Source of the DNA: an uncultured Burkholderiales bacterium
GTDB lineage: Bacteria > Pseudomonadota > Gammaproteobacteria > Burkholderiales > Burkholderiaceae
Length of the DNA stretch: 49,942 bases
Assembly (NCBI GenBank): GCA_937891045.1
Contig: CALBEV010000182.1
Location: forward strand, 1-49,942
Direction of reading: 5' to 3'
Of this stretch, positions 1-8,531 are shown one piece after another. Both the position numbers and the translations under genes were made by a program. The notes under the pieces are model-generated. The model was not told where the DNA came from and did not search any database. It saw only the letters and a program-made list of their open reading frames with translations. Each line of letters opens with the position of its first letter. Position 1 is the first letter of the stretch.

Positions 1-1629
1 TTCATTCTCTCGATGGTCGCGTTATTCATCTTCATTTGGTCCATGTCCAATGGTTTGTTTGGAGATGGCATCGCTGCGGCAACGGTCATTTTTGTACCGA
101 ATGAACTGGGCAAGGTTGAAGACCCGGCGGCGACTTCTGTGCAAATCAGTGGCTTACAGCAGTCGACGGGACCGACCAGTGGGACGGATGCCGTGGTCAC
201 TGACGATGACGCAAGTGCACGAGACCATGCCGACCAATCAACATCGTTGGTGGTGGGTGTCTGCTTGACCCTTGCGGTGGTTTGGTTGGTGCTGGCTTCT
301 GTTGCGGGCTTGATCTCTTCTATCAAACTGCATGCCCCGGATTGGTGGGTCTACGACGCCTGGCTGACATTTGGCCGAATTCGCCCCATTCACCTCAACA
401 TGGTGGCATATGGTTGGTGTTCGTTGTCCGGTATCGGCGTGGCCATCTGGTTGATTCCGCGTTTGCTCAAAACAGAGTTGGTTGGTGGAAATTACGCCTT
501 GTTGGGCGGTACCCTCTGGACCATTGGGGTGTTTGCAGGAACAGTCGCGATTGCCATGGGTTATTCCGATGGATTGGAATGGTTGGAATACCCCTGGCAG
601 ATTGACATCTTGCTGGTTGTGGGCGGGGCCTTGGTGGGCATTCCTTTGTGGTTAACACTGCTCAACCGCAAGGTGGACCACCTGTACGTGTCGGTCTGGT
701 ACATCGGTGCCGGACTCTTGTGGTTTCCAATCTTGTTTCTCATTGCCAACTGGCCAGGTTTGCATTTTGGGGTCCAGCAGGCGACCATGAACTGGTGGTT
801 TGGTCACAATGTGTTGGGGCTTTGGTTCACCCCGATTGGGTTGGCGGCGGCTTACTATTTCATTCCCAAAGTGCTTGGAAAACCCATCCACTCCTACAAT
901 TTATCGCTGCTTGGTTTTTGGAGTCTGGCGTTTTTTTACAGCTAAGTTGGCGGACACCATCTCATCGGTGGACCGGTGCCTTCTTGGCTGATCACGATCT
1001 CCATTGTTCAGAGTGTGATGATGGTCATTCCTGTATTTGCTGTGGCTGTCAATCAGCACATGACGGTTCTGGGGAATTTTCGTGCGCTGGCATATTCGCC
1101 AACACTTCGCTTTATCGTGCTGGGTGCCATGATGTATACCGCTGCTTCTGTCCAGGGTTCACTGGAAGCGCTGCGCTCGGTTAACACCATCACGCATTTC
1201 ACCCACTACACCGTCGCACATGCCCACCTTGGGCTTTACGGCTTTTTCTCGATGGTGATGTTTGGTTCTATTTACTTCATCATGCCCAGGGTCATGAATT
1301 GGGAGTGGCCTTATCCCAAACTGATTTCATTGCATTTTTGGTTGGTGCTGGTGGGCTTTGCTGTTTATTTCATCTGGTTGAGCATAGGCGGATGGCTGCA
1401 AGGCCTGGCCATGCTGGACGAGAAGACCACTTTCATGCAGTCAGTGGCACTGACCTTGCCCTATTTGGAAGCACGTTCCATCGGCGGGGCATTGATGACC
1501 TTGGGTCACTTGGTCTTTGCAGCCCACTTCTTTGCCATGGGCTGGAAGTTTGGCCCAAGAAGACTTGGCGCTGCGTTATTGAGCAGCTCTTTTGTTGCCC
1601 GTTTGGAAGCCAAAGGAGTCGCAGCATGA
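1..1629 (+). pseudogene. ccoN: cbb3-type cytochrome c oxidase subunit I, interrupted by an in-frame TAA
   Basis: Heme-copper oxidase catalytic subunit (inner membrane, reduces O2 to water). One reading frame runs from base 1 to the TGA at 1627-1629, broken only by TAA at 943-945. Counting from the ATG at 13, ligands visible are H127 (IRPIHLN, low-spin heme), H265 (FGHNVLG, helix VI), the H315-H316 pair just after the stop, and H398/H403/H405 (HYTVAHAH). Family members normally have Gln-Val-Gly-Gly-His-His here, so TAA replaces a CAA glutamine codon by one C-to-T change. The frame resumes without a shift. The frame is open to base 1, so the true start may lie upstream of the window. It overlaps ccoO by 4 bases. 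Without readthrough the enzyme would lose the CuB and heme ligands. A sequencing error is possible. Confidence 0.82.
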
Positions 1630-2261
1630 GCACGGGTCAAAGCTTTTGGGAAATGGACGAGATGCGCATCATCACTGGTGCCATGGTCATCATAGGGGGG
1701 GCTACCGCTTTGCTGGTGGTCATGCCTTATTTGCTGTTGAAAGAACTGCCGCCACCACCTGCGTTGAAGCCCTACACCAGCCTTCAACTGGAAGGGCGAC
1801 AGTCTTATATTGCCAACGGTTGTGTCTACTGTCACTCTCAGCAACCCAGAGACATGTCCCAAGCGCCTGATTTTCAGCGCGGCTGGGGCAGAGCATCCGT
1901 TGCGGGCGATTACGCACACGACACACCTCATCTTTTGGGCACCATGCGCACTGGCCCTGACCTGATGAACATCGGCGCAAGACAGCCCAGCAAAGACTGG
2001 CATTTGGGACACCTCTATCAACCGCGTGCTTACACGCCAGGCTCCATCATGCCGTCTTATCCCTATCTTTTCGAGGTCCGCCAAGGCGCTGCAAAGCCGG
2101 ATGAGACAGTTGTGAATTTGCCGCCTGCGTTTGCTCAACCCGGTCAGGTTGTCGTGGCACGCCCGGAAGCACTGGCTCTGGTGGCATACCTGCTTGCAAT
2201 GGACCGCACTTATCCAGCACTGGCACCCATTGTCCCCGCATCAGCGCAGGAGAAACGATGA
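1626..2261 (+). CDS. ccoO: cbb3-type cytochrome c oxidase subunit II (mono-heme)
   Basis: Membrane-anchored c-type cytochrome that passes electrons to the CcoN active site. 211 residues. One N-terminal membrane helix (about residues 13-38), then heme-binding CVYCH at residues 66-70, and a candidate distal Met in GSIMPSYP. The FWEMDE motif near the N-terminus and the PTGPDLMNIGAR-like stretch (here RTGPDLMNIGAR) are typical of CcoO. The ATG at 1626 overlaps the ccoN stop (ATGA), which implies translational coupling. The start also gives the expected short cytoplasmic N-terminus. The gene is intact although ccoN upstream is interrupted. Confidence 0.93.
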   Translation: MSTGQSFWEMDEMRIITGAMVIIGGATALLVVMPYLLLKELPPPPALKPYTSLQLEGRQSYIANGCVYCHSQQPRDMSQAPDFQRGWGRASVAGDYAHDTPHLLGTMRTGPDLMNIGARQPSKDWHLGHLYQPRAYTPGSIMPSYPYLFEVRQGAAKPDETVVNLPPAFAQPGQVVVARPEALALVAYLLAMDRTYPALAPIVPASAQEKR

Positions 2262-2872
2262 ACAAAAGCAGATCAACAGAAAACCCAGAAACAACACCAC
2301 AACGCCAGCGGGAACTTCCCGATCCCAATGAAGGCGTTCGACCCTTGCCGTGGTTCCTGACCATGTTCTTGGGCGCCATGGCGATGTGGGGGGCCTTCTA
2401 CATCTTCAGCACCCCCTCAGGTGAAGACTCTGCTTACGGTGACCAACGCACCTTGACTGCCTTGCGCCCCAAAGTGGTAGATGCAGGTGCGGCCCCCAAA
2501 GCAGACGGGAAACAGATTTACCAAGGCAACTGTGCTGCCTGTCATCAGGCCACCGGCTTGGGGATTGCGGGGGTATTCCCACCATTGGTCGCTTCGGATT
2601 GGGTGGTCGGTGACGACAAAATCTTGACCCTGATACTTCTGCATGGTGTGAACGGCGATTTAGAGGTCAACGGCACCCTCTACAAAGGCGCCATGCCGGG
2701 CTGGAAGAGTTTGAGTGATGCTGAACTTGCGGCTGTGATGAGTTACATCCGAAGTGATTGGGGAAACAAGGCCGCTGAAGTCACGCAAGAAGCTGTTGCC
2801 GCCCAACGCGAGGCGACAAAGTCTCGCGCTGAGCCTTTCAAAGGTGGACAAGAACTGAAGTCCGGTGTCTAA
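2258..2872 (+). CDS. membrane-anchored mono-heme cytochrome c (CcoP-like position)
   Basis: Probable electron-entry subunit of the oxidase encoded by the preceding genes. 204 residues: a charged N-terminus, a single membrane helix at about 30-50, then a cytochrome c domain with heme motif CAACH at residues 92-96 and a Met in KGAMPGW as likely axial ligand. Standard CcoP has two heme sites; only one is visible, so this is the shorter c-type subunit found in the divergent cbb3 clusters of Burkholderiales. It overlaps ccoO by 4 bases at its start (ATGA) and the sco gene by 8 bases at its end. The C-terminal 40 residues are charged and probably extended. Confidence 0.88.
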   Translation: MNKSRSTENPETTPQRQRELPDPNEGVRPLPWFLTMFLGAMAMWGAFYIFSTPSGEDSAYGDQRTLTALRPKVVDAGAAPKADGKQIYQGNCAACHQATGLGIAGVFPPLVASDWVVGDDKILTLILLHGVNGDLEVNGTLYKGAMPGWKSLSDAELAAVMSYIRSDWGNKAAEVTQEAVAAQREATKSRAEPFKGGQELKSGV

Positions 2873-3512
2873 AGAAACACACTCAGCGCCTGGCTTGTGG
2901 AAAACCTTTTTGGCCAGCACAGTTGTCCTGGCTCTGGGGCTCCTTCTTTTGCTTCAAGCAACAGCGCAAGGCAACGCTTTCACCACCGAGACCCTTCGGC
3001 GCACCGAAGTGGTCAACAACCCGTCCCTCGTGCCTGAGCTGGCAGTCTACGATGCCGACGGCAACCAAAGCACCCTGCGACAGGTTCTTGCCCAAGGTGA
3101 CAAGGTTTGGCTGGTGGACTTTGTCTACACACGCTGCCAAACGCTTTGCATCACGCTTGGCACGGTGTTCCAGCAACTGCAGAGAGAAATTCAACTGCGC
3201 GGACTCGAGGACAAGGTCGGGCTGTTATCGGTTAGCTTTGACCCTGCCCATGACACGCCCAATGCGCTTGGTATGTACCGCGACCGTATGCGCATGGACC
3301 CAGACATTTGGCGCATCCTTAGCCTCAGCTCGCCGCAAGACAGGCGGCAGTTGCTGGATGCCTTTGGCATCATCGTTATTCCGGCACCGCTTGGAGAATT
3401 CGAACACAATGCCGCGCTGCATCTGGTGAGCCAGGAAGGCAGACTATTTCGCATCATTGATTACAACGATGCCAAATTCGCCCTAGGCACTGCATTGGCC
3501 TACTCGCCATGA
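2865..3512 (+). CDS. Sco1/SenC-family copper chaperone
   Basis: Thioredoxin-fold protein that delivers or reduces copper for cytochrome oxidase assembly in the periplasm. 215 residues: N-terminal membrane anchor at about 14-32, copper-binding CxxxC at residues 91 and 95 (TRCQTLC), SFDP motif near 124-127, and histidines at 181 and 186, one of which would be the third copper ligand. The start is GTG at 2865, inside the end of the cytochrome gene; no better ATG gives the anchor. Overlap with both neighbours places it in the oxidase operon and fits assembly of the CuB site of CcoN. Confidence 0.88.
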   Translation: MSKETHSAPGLWKTFLASTVVLALGLLLLLQATAQGNAFTTETLRRTEVVNNPSLVPELAVYDADGNQSTLRQVLAQGDKVWLVDFVYTRCQTLCITLGTVFQQLQREIQLRGLEDKVGLLSVSFDPAHDTPNALGMYRDRMRMDPDIWRILSLSSPQDRRQLLDAFGIIVIPAPLGEFEHNAALHLVSQEGRLFRIIDYNDAKFALGTALAYSP

Positions 3513-4096
3513 GGTACATGGGGCCTCCTGGGTTTGCGTTATGGATGGGGATGGCCCTGTGTTTGCTCGCTAGCGCATTGTCGCTACCACCAGGGCGCAG
3601 CCTGATTGAACAGAGCATGGCCTGGCACATGGTGGTTCAAATGCCCATGCTTTTTGCGGGTGGCTGGTTTTTGATGGGCAGCGGTTGGGATTTAAAGAAA
3701 ACATCATCAGCAAGTTGGAACCAGTTTGGATTAACGGGCTTCATCGCAGCGCAGTTCATCATCACCTATTGGATGCTGCCCATTTCCATCGACCGAGCAG
3801 TTGTCATGCCCCAAGTGGATGCTTTTAAACTTCTGTCGTTGATAGCCAGCGGCGCGATGATCCAAAAATCAATCAGTCGTTCACCTGCAGTCGTACAGCT
3901 CTTTTTCGTGGGTTACATCGTATCGATGTTGATCACAACAGGTGTATATCTGGCTACCACTGAAAGACGACTCTGCAATGCATACGCCATGGAAAGTCAG
4001 CTGAGCGCTGGCTATGGTGTTGTTGTGTTGGGTGTCTCGCTTGCTTGTGCATGGGCTTACCGGATCAACCGACTCAAGCCCAAGACTCAAGTTTGA
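3509..4096 (+). CDS. multi-spanning membrane protein, possible oxidase assembly factor
   Basis: 195 residues with about five hydrophobic segments (roughly 8-26, 40-58, 72-92, 128-148, 166-184). Near residue 40 it has HMVVQMPMLFAG, reminiscent of the histidine/methionine membrane motifs of CtaG copper-insertion proteins, but the family match is only suggestive. It overlaps the sco gene by 4 bases (ATGA) and is the last gene of the oxidase cluster. Context therefore suggests a role in copper delivery or assembly of this oxidase. This is inference; it could also be an unrelated small membrane protein. Confidence 0.7.
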   Translation: MRYMGPPGFALWMGMALCLLASALSLPPGRSLIEQSMAWHMVVQMPMLFAGGWFLMGSGWDLKKTSSASWNQFGLTGFIAAQFIITYWMLPISIDRAVVMPQVDAFKLLSLIASGAMIQKSISRSPAVVQLFFVGYIVSMLITTGVYLATTERRLCNAYAMESQLSAGYGVVVLGVSLACAWAYRINRLKPKTQV

Positions 4097-4215
4097 ATGG
4101 ATGGTTTTTCATCATTCAGGCCAAAGACGGTTTTGACGCGGCGGTCAAATCCGCGGGGCCTGCCAAGCATTGATGCGGTGGTTATGGGGTCAAGCATATA
4201 AAAGGGGCTGATGGT

Positions 4216-4229
4216 TTGAGATAGATCAA
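4216..4229. promoter_or_regulatory. FNR/Anr-type box
   Basis: TTGAG-ATAG-ATCAA matches the FNR consensus TTGAT-N4-ATCAA with one mismatch in the left half. It lies in the largest intergenic gap of the window, about 150 bases upstream of the peroxiredoxin start and 120 bases after the oxidase cluster. No gene on the other strand is supported here, so the peroxiredoxin is the only obvious target. The distance would leave a long 5' leader. Confidence 0.42.
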
Positions 4230-4379
4230 TGTTGACGGCTTGATGACTGCAATTGTCTCTATGCCCATCATTGATATAACTCATGCTCAAACAGGGCTGG
4301 GGCCTGTACAGTCGGATCTATCGATTGAATAAATCTCTCGATTTTGAAAACCGATAGTCAACCTCAAAGGAAACCCATC

Positions 4380-5006
4380 ATGTCCATGCCCCTCATCAAC
4401 GAAGCCGCTCCCGCCTTCAGCGCCAACACCACCCACGGCCCCAGAAGCCTCGCCGACTACAAAGGCAAGTGGCTCATCTTGTTCTCGCACCCTGCCGACT
4501 TCACGCCTGTGTGCACCACCGAATTCATCGGATTTGCCAAACGTGCCGAGTTGTTCAAGAGCATGAACTGCGAATTACTCGGCTTGTCGATCGACAGCAT
4601 CTATTCGCACTTGGCCTGGATGCAAAGCATTCAGAACAACTTTGGTGTGGAGATTCCTTTCCCCATCATTGACGACATCAAGATGGAGGTGGCCCAGGCC
4701 TACGGCATGATCCACCCCGGTGCTGCCGACACCCAAGCCGTGCGTGCCACCTTCTTCATTGACCCTGAGGGCAAGCTTCGCGCCATGGTGTACTACCCGA
4801 TGAGCAACGGCCGCTCGATCGAAGAATTTGTGCGTTTGTTGCAAGCCATGCAGACCAGCGATGCCCACAAGATCGCCACCCCCGAGGGCTGGACGCCCGG
4901 TTGCGACGTGATCGTGCAACCGCCCAAAACACCCGAGGCCATTGCCAAGCGCAAAGGCGAGGGTTACGCCATGAAGGACTGGTATTTCTCGACCAAGTCC
5001 CTGTAA
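4380..5006 (+). CDS. 1-Cys (Prx6-type) peroxiredoxin
   Basis: Thiol peroxidase that reduces H2O2 and organic hydroperoxides in the cytoplasm. 208 residues, the usual size of the Prx6/AhpC-TSA subfamily. Peroxidatic C45 sits in ADFTPVCTTE, with the conserved Arg in QAVRATFF near 122. A further Cys at 175 (TPGC) occupies the C-terminal extension typical of this group. An AAGGA Shine-Dalgarno at 4367-4371 lies 8 bases before the ATG at 4380; the frame is open further upstream but without a ribosome site. Monocistronic: it is flanked by a gap with an FNR-like box and by a convergent gene. Confidence 0.92.
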   Translation: MSMPLINEAAPAFSANTTHGPRSLADYKGKWLILFSHPADFTPVCTTEFIGFAKRAELFKSMNCELLGLSIDSIYSHLAWMQSIQNNFGVEIPFPIIDDIKMEVAQAYGMIHPGAADTQAVRATFFIDPEGKLRAMVYYPMSNGRSIEEFVRLLQAMQTSDAHKIATPEGWTPGCDVIVQPPKTPEAIAKRKGEGYAMKDWYFSTKSL

Positions 5007-5030
5007 ATCCAAGGCTTGCCTCCCTGCCTA

Positions 5031-5049
5031 CCTGCCGCTCTGGGGCAGG
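5031..5049 (+). terminator. weak hairpin after the peroxiredoxin gene
   Basis: CCTGCC and GGCAGG form a 6-bp GC stem with a 7-base loop, 25 bases past the stop codon. No T-run follows, so it is at best a weak or Rho-assisted terminator. The rest of 5050-5198 shows nothing recognisable. Confidence 0.3.
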
Positions 5050-5198
5050 GGGTGTCAAGCACCTTCGTCGTTCCATGGCCAAGCATGCACCGCAAGATTC
5101 AGCTTTGTTTGGCCTTAGGTGGAGGTGTGCAAAGCAAGTGATCTGCATCCTGCAAAGTGGCGTCTGGGTACTTGCCTTGCAAAGTCGCCCAACAGTGC

Positions 5199-6443
5199 TC
5201 AGCGCAACAGATCACTCAGTGAGCGGGCCACCACCTTGGTCGCTCTGCGCAGATCCTCCAAGTCCAATCGCTCGTCTGCACGCTTGGCATGAGACTCCAA
5301 TACCGTGCGTGGGCCAGCACCATAAATCACACCAGGGATGCCGCGCTCGACGTACAAGCGCACATCGGTGTAAAGCGGTGTGCCCACGGCAGGGATGGGT
5401 TCGCCAAACACTTCAGCGCCATGTTTTTGCAGCGCACTCACCAGGGGCTGGTTGCCTGCCAAGGGCTTCATGGCATGGGCCATCAGCATGCGGTGGATGT
5501 CGATGGCAATGGCGTGCTGCGCGTCACGTGCTTGGTTGTAGTCGGCCACAGCTTGCGCCAATACCTGCCGAATATCAGCCTCCACCGTTTCGGGGTTTTC
5601 TTCGGGGATCATGCGGCGGTCCAGTTTGAACACCACTTTGCCGGGGATCACATTGGTGTTGGTGCCGCCCTCGATCAGGCCCACATTCAAATAGGGGTGT
5701 GAAATGCCTTCCACTTGCGAAGTGATGTTTTTGTACTTGGTATTTTGCGCGTACAAGGCGTTCAACAAGGCCACCGCGCCTTGCAAGGCATCGATGCCAC
5801 TGTCGGGAATGGCAGCGTGGGCCATCTTGCCGTGCACCGTGACTTCCATTTGCAAACAACCATTGTGGGCCGTGACCACTTGGTAGCTGAAGCCAGCCGC
5901 CATCATCAAATCGGGTTTGGTGTGGCCGTGCGACAGCAGCCAACCGGGGCCCAATTCGCCGCCGAATTCTTCGTCATAGGTGAAGTGCAACTCAACACTG
6001 CCTTGGCTGGGTTTGGCCACAGCCTCTAGTGCACGAACCGCAAAGGTGAAGGTGGAGAAATCACATTTGCTGACAGCAGCAGCGCGGCCGTAAATTTTGC
6101 CGTCCTCAATCTCGCCGCCATAGGGGTCGTGGGTCCAGCCTTCACCGGGCGGCACCACATCGCCATGGGCATTCAGTGCCACCACGCGGCCCTCTCCATA
6201 GCGGCGACGCACGATCAGGTTGGTGATGGATTCCAGACCGTGAGAGCGAACCTGCGCTGCGGGAATTTCAAAGGCCTCGGCTTGCATGCCAAACCCTTTG
6301 AGCAATTCAGCAGTGCGCAATGCATGCGGTGTGTTGTTGCCGGGAGGCGAGTCGGTCGGGACGCGAATCAGTTCTTGCAAAAACCGCACTTGCTCGTCAA
6401 AGTGCTGGTCAATCCATTGGTCCAAAGCTTGGTAACTGGTCAT
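5199..6443 (-). CDS. M20-family metallopeptidase / deacylase (ArgE-DapE-like)
   Basis: Predicted di-zinc amidohydrolase of 414 residues. Metal-site motifs: H93 and D95 in NAHGDVVP, the acidic TYDEEFGG near 175, and a C-terminal His in ESHAKRADE. The bridging-Asp motif normally written GRGxxDMKxG is here GRAAAVSKCDFS, so the Asp (about 129) lies in a variant loop. The start is the ATG at 6443: the frame extends 40 codons further upstream but into the preceding gene and with a non-family sequence. It lies 28 bases downstream of a PuuE-like gene in the same direction, so the two are probably co-transcribed. The substrate is not evident; purine-nitrogen breakdown is suggested only by the neighbour. 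Confidence 0.85.
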   Translation of the reverse strand: MTSYQALDQWIDQHFDEQVRFLQELIRVPTDSPPGNNTPHALRTAELLKGFGMQAEAFEIPAAQVRSHGLESITNLIVRRRYGEGRVVALNAHGDVVPPGEGWTHDPYGGEIEDGKIYGRAAAVSKCDFSTFTFAVRALEAVAKPSQGSVELHFTYDEEFGGELGPGWLLSHGHTKPDLMMAAGFSYQVVTAHNGCLQMEVTVHGKMAHAAIPDSGIDALQGAVALLNALYAQNTKYKNITSQVEGISHPYLNVGLIEGGTNTNVIPGKVVFKLDRRMIPEENPETVEADIRQVLAQAVADYNQARDAQHAIAIDIHRMLMAHAMKPLAGNQPLVSALQKHGAEVFGEPIPAVGTPLYTDVRLYVERGIPGVIYGAGPRTVLESHAKRADERLDLEDLRRATKVVARSLSDLLR

Positions 6444-6471
6444 GTTTTTTTGAGAAAGAAAGTTGAAAAGC

Positions 6472-7413
6472 TCACACAGATTGGCTATAGGGGTGCACTT
6501 TTTTCCAGTGGCGTGCAATATCCACACGCTTGCAAACCCACACCCGATCGTGTTTTTCCACATGGTCTAAAAATTGTTGCAGTGCTTTGATGCGGCCCGG
6601 GCGACCCAGCAGTCGGCAGTGCATGCCCACGCTCATCATTTTGGGGGCGTCTTCACCTTCGGCATACAGCACATCAAAACTGTCGCGCAAATAGGTGAAG
6701 AAATCATCGGCTTGGGCATAGCCCTGAGGCAAAGAGAAACGCATGTCGTTCACATCCAAGGTGTAGGGCACCACTAAATGCGGCACCACCTCACCATTGG
6801 TTTTTTGTACCTTCATCCAAAAAGGCAGGTCGTCACCGTAATAGTCGCTGTCGTATTCCAAACCGCCATGGTCGAGCAGCAAGCGGCGCGTGTTGGGGCT
6901 GTCGCGACCCGTGTACCACCCGGCAGGCAGTGCACCGGTCAGACGCTGAATGATTTCCAAGCCCTTGGCCATGTGTTGGCGTTCGGTGGTTTCATCCATT
7001 TGTTGGTAGTTGATCCAACGCCAGCCGTGGCAGGCGATTTCGTGGCCGAGCTCTACAAAGGCTTGCGTGAGGTCGGGGTGGCGCTCAAGTGCCATGCTGA
7101 CGCCGAACACTGTGAGCGGTAGTTTGCGTTTTTCAAACTCGCGCAAGATGCGCCAAACACCCACCCGCGAACCGTATTCGTAAATGCTTTCCATGCTCAA
7201 GTGGCGATCGGAGAAGCTGGGGGGGCTGAACATTTCTGACAAAAATTGTTCTGAACCAGCATCGCCATGCAAGGTGACGTTTTCGCCGCCTTCTTCGTAG
7301 TTCAGGACAAATTGCAATGCAATACGCGCTTGTCCCGGCCATTGGGCATGCGGGGCGTGTTGGCCATAACCAACCAGGTCGCGTGGATAAGGGCGGGTGC
7401 TGTCGTAGGTCAT
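6472..7413 (-). CDS. polysaccharide-deacetylase-fold amidase, PuuE (allantoinase)-like
   Basis: 313 residues, matching the size of PuuE-type metal-independent allantoinases. Features include NYEEGGENV near residue 45, a YGSRVGVWRIL segment, and GHEIACHGWRW near 120-130, which is the NodB-fold histidine region of this group. The family opens allantoin to allantoate in purine catabolism. The ATG at 7413 (start MTYDSTRPYPRDLVGYG) fits the conserved N-terminus; longer forms would add non-conserved residues and overlap the divergent lipoprotein gene. The pairing with an M20 amidohydrolase downstream fits a two-step ureide pathway, but no urate or allantoate genes are present here, so the substrate is uncertain. 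Confidence 0.83.
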   Translation of the reverse strand: MTYDSTRPYPRDLVGYGQHAPHAQWPGQARIALQFVLNYEEGGENVTLHGDAGSEQFLSEMFSPPSFSDRHLSMESIYEYGSRVGVWRILREFEKRKLPLTVFGVSMALERHPDLTQAFVELGHEIACHGWRWINYQQMDETTERQHMAKGLEIIQRLTGALPAGWYTGRDSPNTRRLLLDHGGLEYDSDYYGDDLPFWMKVQKTNGEVVPHLVVPYTLDVNDMRFSLPQGYAQADDFFTYLRDSFDVLYAEGEDAPKMMSVGMHCRLLGRPGRIKALQQFLDHVEKHDRVWVCKRVDIARHWKKVHPYSQSV

Positions 7414-7474
7414 GGCAAATCCTAACCGATCAACTTGCATGATGACGCTCACAAAGCAGCGAGGATTGCGCATA

Positions 7475-7858
7475 ATGAGCGCCACCATGAACCCCAAATT
7501 GAAAATTCCAGCACTGCTTCTGAGTTTTTTGATGGGTGGTTGCGCGTCCTTTGAGCAAATGAACGCGTGCAATGCCTTGGCCTACCAACAGGCTCCACCC
7601 ATCTATGACAGTCGGCAAACCTTCATGATGATGCAGTGTCCCTATGGCATTGGGCCGTTCAGCCCGATGTTTCCCAAACCGGGCCTACCGCCTCAACCTC
7701 TTTTTTGCAACCAACTGATGGTGGAAGACTTGAATTACTGGGCCAGGCGCAGCGTGTTTGATGCTTGTATGAAAGGCGTCACACCCACCTCGGTGTTGGT
7801 CGAGCCTTCAGGAGCCTTGCCAGTGCCAGTGCCTGCACCGGTGGCCGTGCCACCGTGA
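7475..7858 (+). CDS. small lipoprotein of unknown function
   Basis: 127 residues with a lipoprotein signal: hydrophobic core then LMGGC with the lipidated Cys at 23. The mature part has about five further cysteines and ends in an alternating Pro-Val/Ala tail. I recognise no domain. The ATG at 7475 has AGGA at 7462-7465; a second ATG at 7487 would also leave a complete signal peptide. It is divergent from the puuE-like gene (61 bases apart) and convergent with the Rap1a-like gene, whose stop lies 1 base away. Confidence 0.7.
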   Translation: MSATMNPKLKIPALLLSFLMGGCASFEQMNACNALAYQQAPPIYDSRQTFMMMQCPYGIGPFSPMFPKPGLPPQPLFCNQLMVEDLNYWARRSVFDACMKGVTPTSVLVEPSGALPVPVPAPVAVPP

Positions 7859-7859
7859 T

Positions 7860-8210
7860 TCAAACACAGCCAAAGTTGGCGACCATGACTTCGCGCACCA
7901 CGCTGGCGGCATTGAAACGAAGCAAGTCGGGGCGTTGCACCAGTTGTTGCTGTACCGTGTCCACCAGGATGTTGATTTCGGTTTGATCACCAAAACAAAT
8001 CGGCGCGTCCTTGGTCAACATCAAAGTGTCAATCACGCCCATGATGTAGTTGCGGCCGTGGAACCGGGTGGCTTCATCGGCCGACAACAAGCTGGCATGC
8101 AATTCACCAGCCGTTAAAAAGCGCACGCTTTTCCTAGCGTGCACAGCGGTTGTACCAAGCGCCAATGCGACGCTGAGCAAACCGATTTTTAAAAAATCAA
8201 GGGGCTTCAA
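7860..8210 (-). CDS. Rap1a/Tai-like small secreted protein
   Basis: About 116 residues with a signal peptide ending in AVHA and a mature domain with the pattern of Rap1a/Tai-type proteins: FLTAGELHASL, Y-x-MGVIDT, a central Cys (APICFG) and a terminal Cys (NFGC) that would pair with it. In Serratia such proteins protect against type VI amidase effectors; no effector or T6SS gene is near, so that role is not supported here. The proposed start is TTG at 8208-8210 with AAGG six bases upstream, just inside the cytochrome c gene. An ATG at 8252 would spoil the signal peptide. It is probably co-transcribed with the cytochrome. Confidence 0.68.
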   Translation of the reverse strand: MKPLDFLKIGLLSVALALGTTAVHARKSVRFLTAGELHASLLSADEATRFHGRNYIMGVIDTLMLTKDAPICFGDQTEINILVDTVQQQLVQRPDLLRFNAASVVREVMVANFGCV

Positions 8211-8520
8211 CTGTGACCTTGATGCTGCTGTACCAAGCAGAGAGATTGGCAATTTCCGCGTCAGTCAGTGGCTTGGCGATCACGCTCATGACCTCATGAT
8301 GGCGTTTGCCGCTGCGGTAGTTCTTCAATTGTTCGCTGGTGTAGATGGGCGGTTGACCCGCCAAATTGGGGGCGCTGGGCATGGTGGCGATACCTGCTTG
8401 GCCATGGCACAGGGCGCAAGCGGCGTCGGCTTTGTCGCGCCCAGCTTTCGCATCTTGGGCCTGAATATTCATGGACATCAGGGACAAGCCCATGCTCAAC
8501 ATCAAAACGGTTTTTTTCAT
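8197..8520 (-). CDS. small periplasmic cytochrome c (class I)
   Basis: 107 residues: a signal peptide cut after NIQA, heme motif CALCH at about 35-39, and a later Met (HHEVMSVIA) as likely sixth ligand. It is a soluble single-domain carrier of the c553/c5 kind. The ATG at 8520 has GAGGA just upstream. It lies directly downstream of a PQQ-type sugar dehydrogenase and is separated from it by a strong terminator, so it is the natural electron acceptor for that enzyme while being expressed at a different level. The final 14 bases overlap the proposed TTG start of the Rap1a-like gene. Confidence 0.88.
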   Translation of the reverse strand: MKKTVLMLSMGLSLMSMNIQAQDAKAGRDKADAACALCHGQAGIATMPSAPNLAGQPPIYTSEQLKNYRSGKRHHEVMSVIAKPLTDAEIANLSAWYSSIKVTVEAP

Positions 8521-8531
8521 AAAGTCCTCGT

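Noticed and set aside
943..945. Reassigned stop codon in this organism
   Set aside because: Other genes here end normally in TAA, and only one in-frame TAA is seen inside a gene.
4137..4155. Terminator after the oxidase cluster (CGCGG/CCGCG)
   Set aside because: Only 5 bp of stem and no T-run; not distinguishable from chance.
4087..4290. Short open frame on the minus strand covering the FNR-like box
   Set aside because: No Shine-Dalgarno, no recognisable domain, and it fills an intergenic control region.
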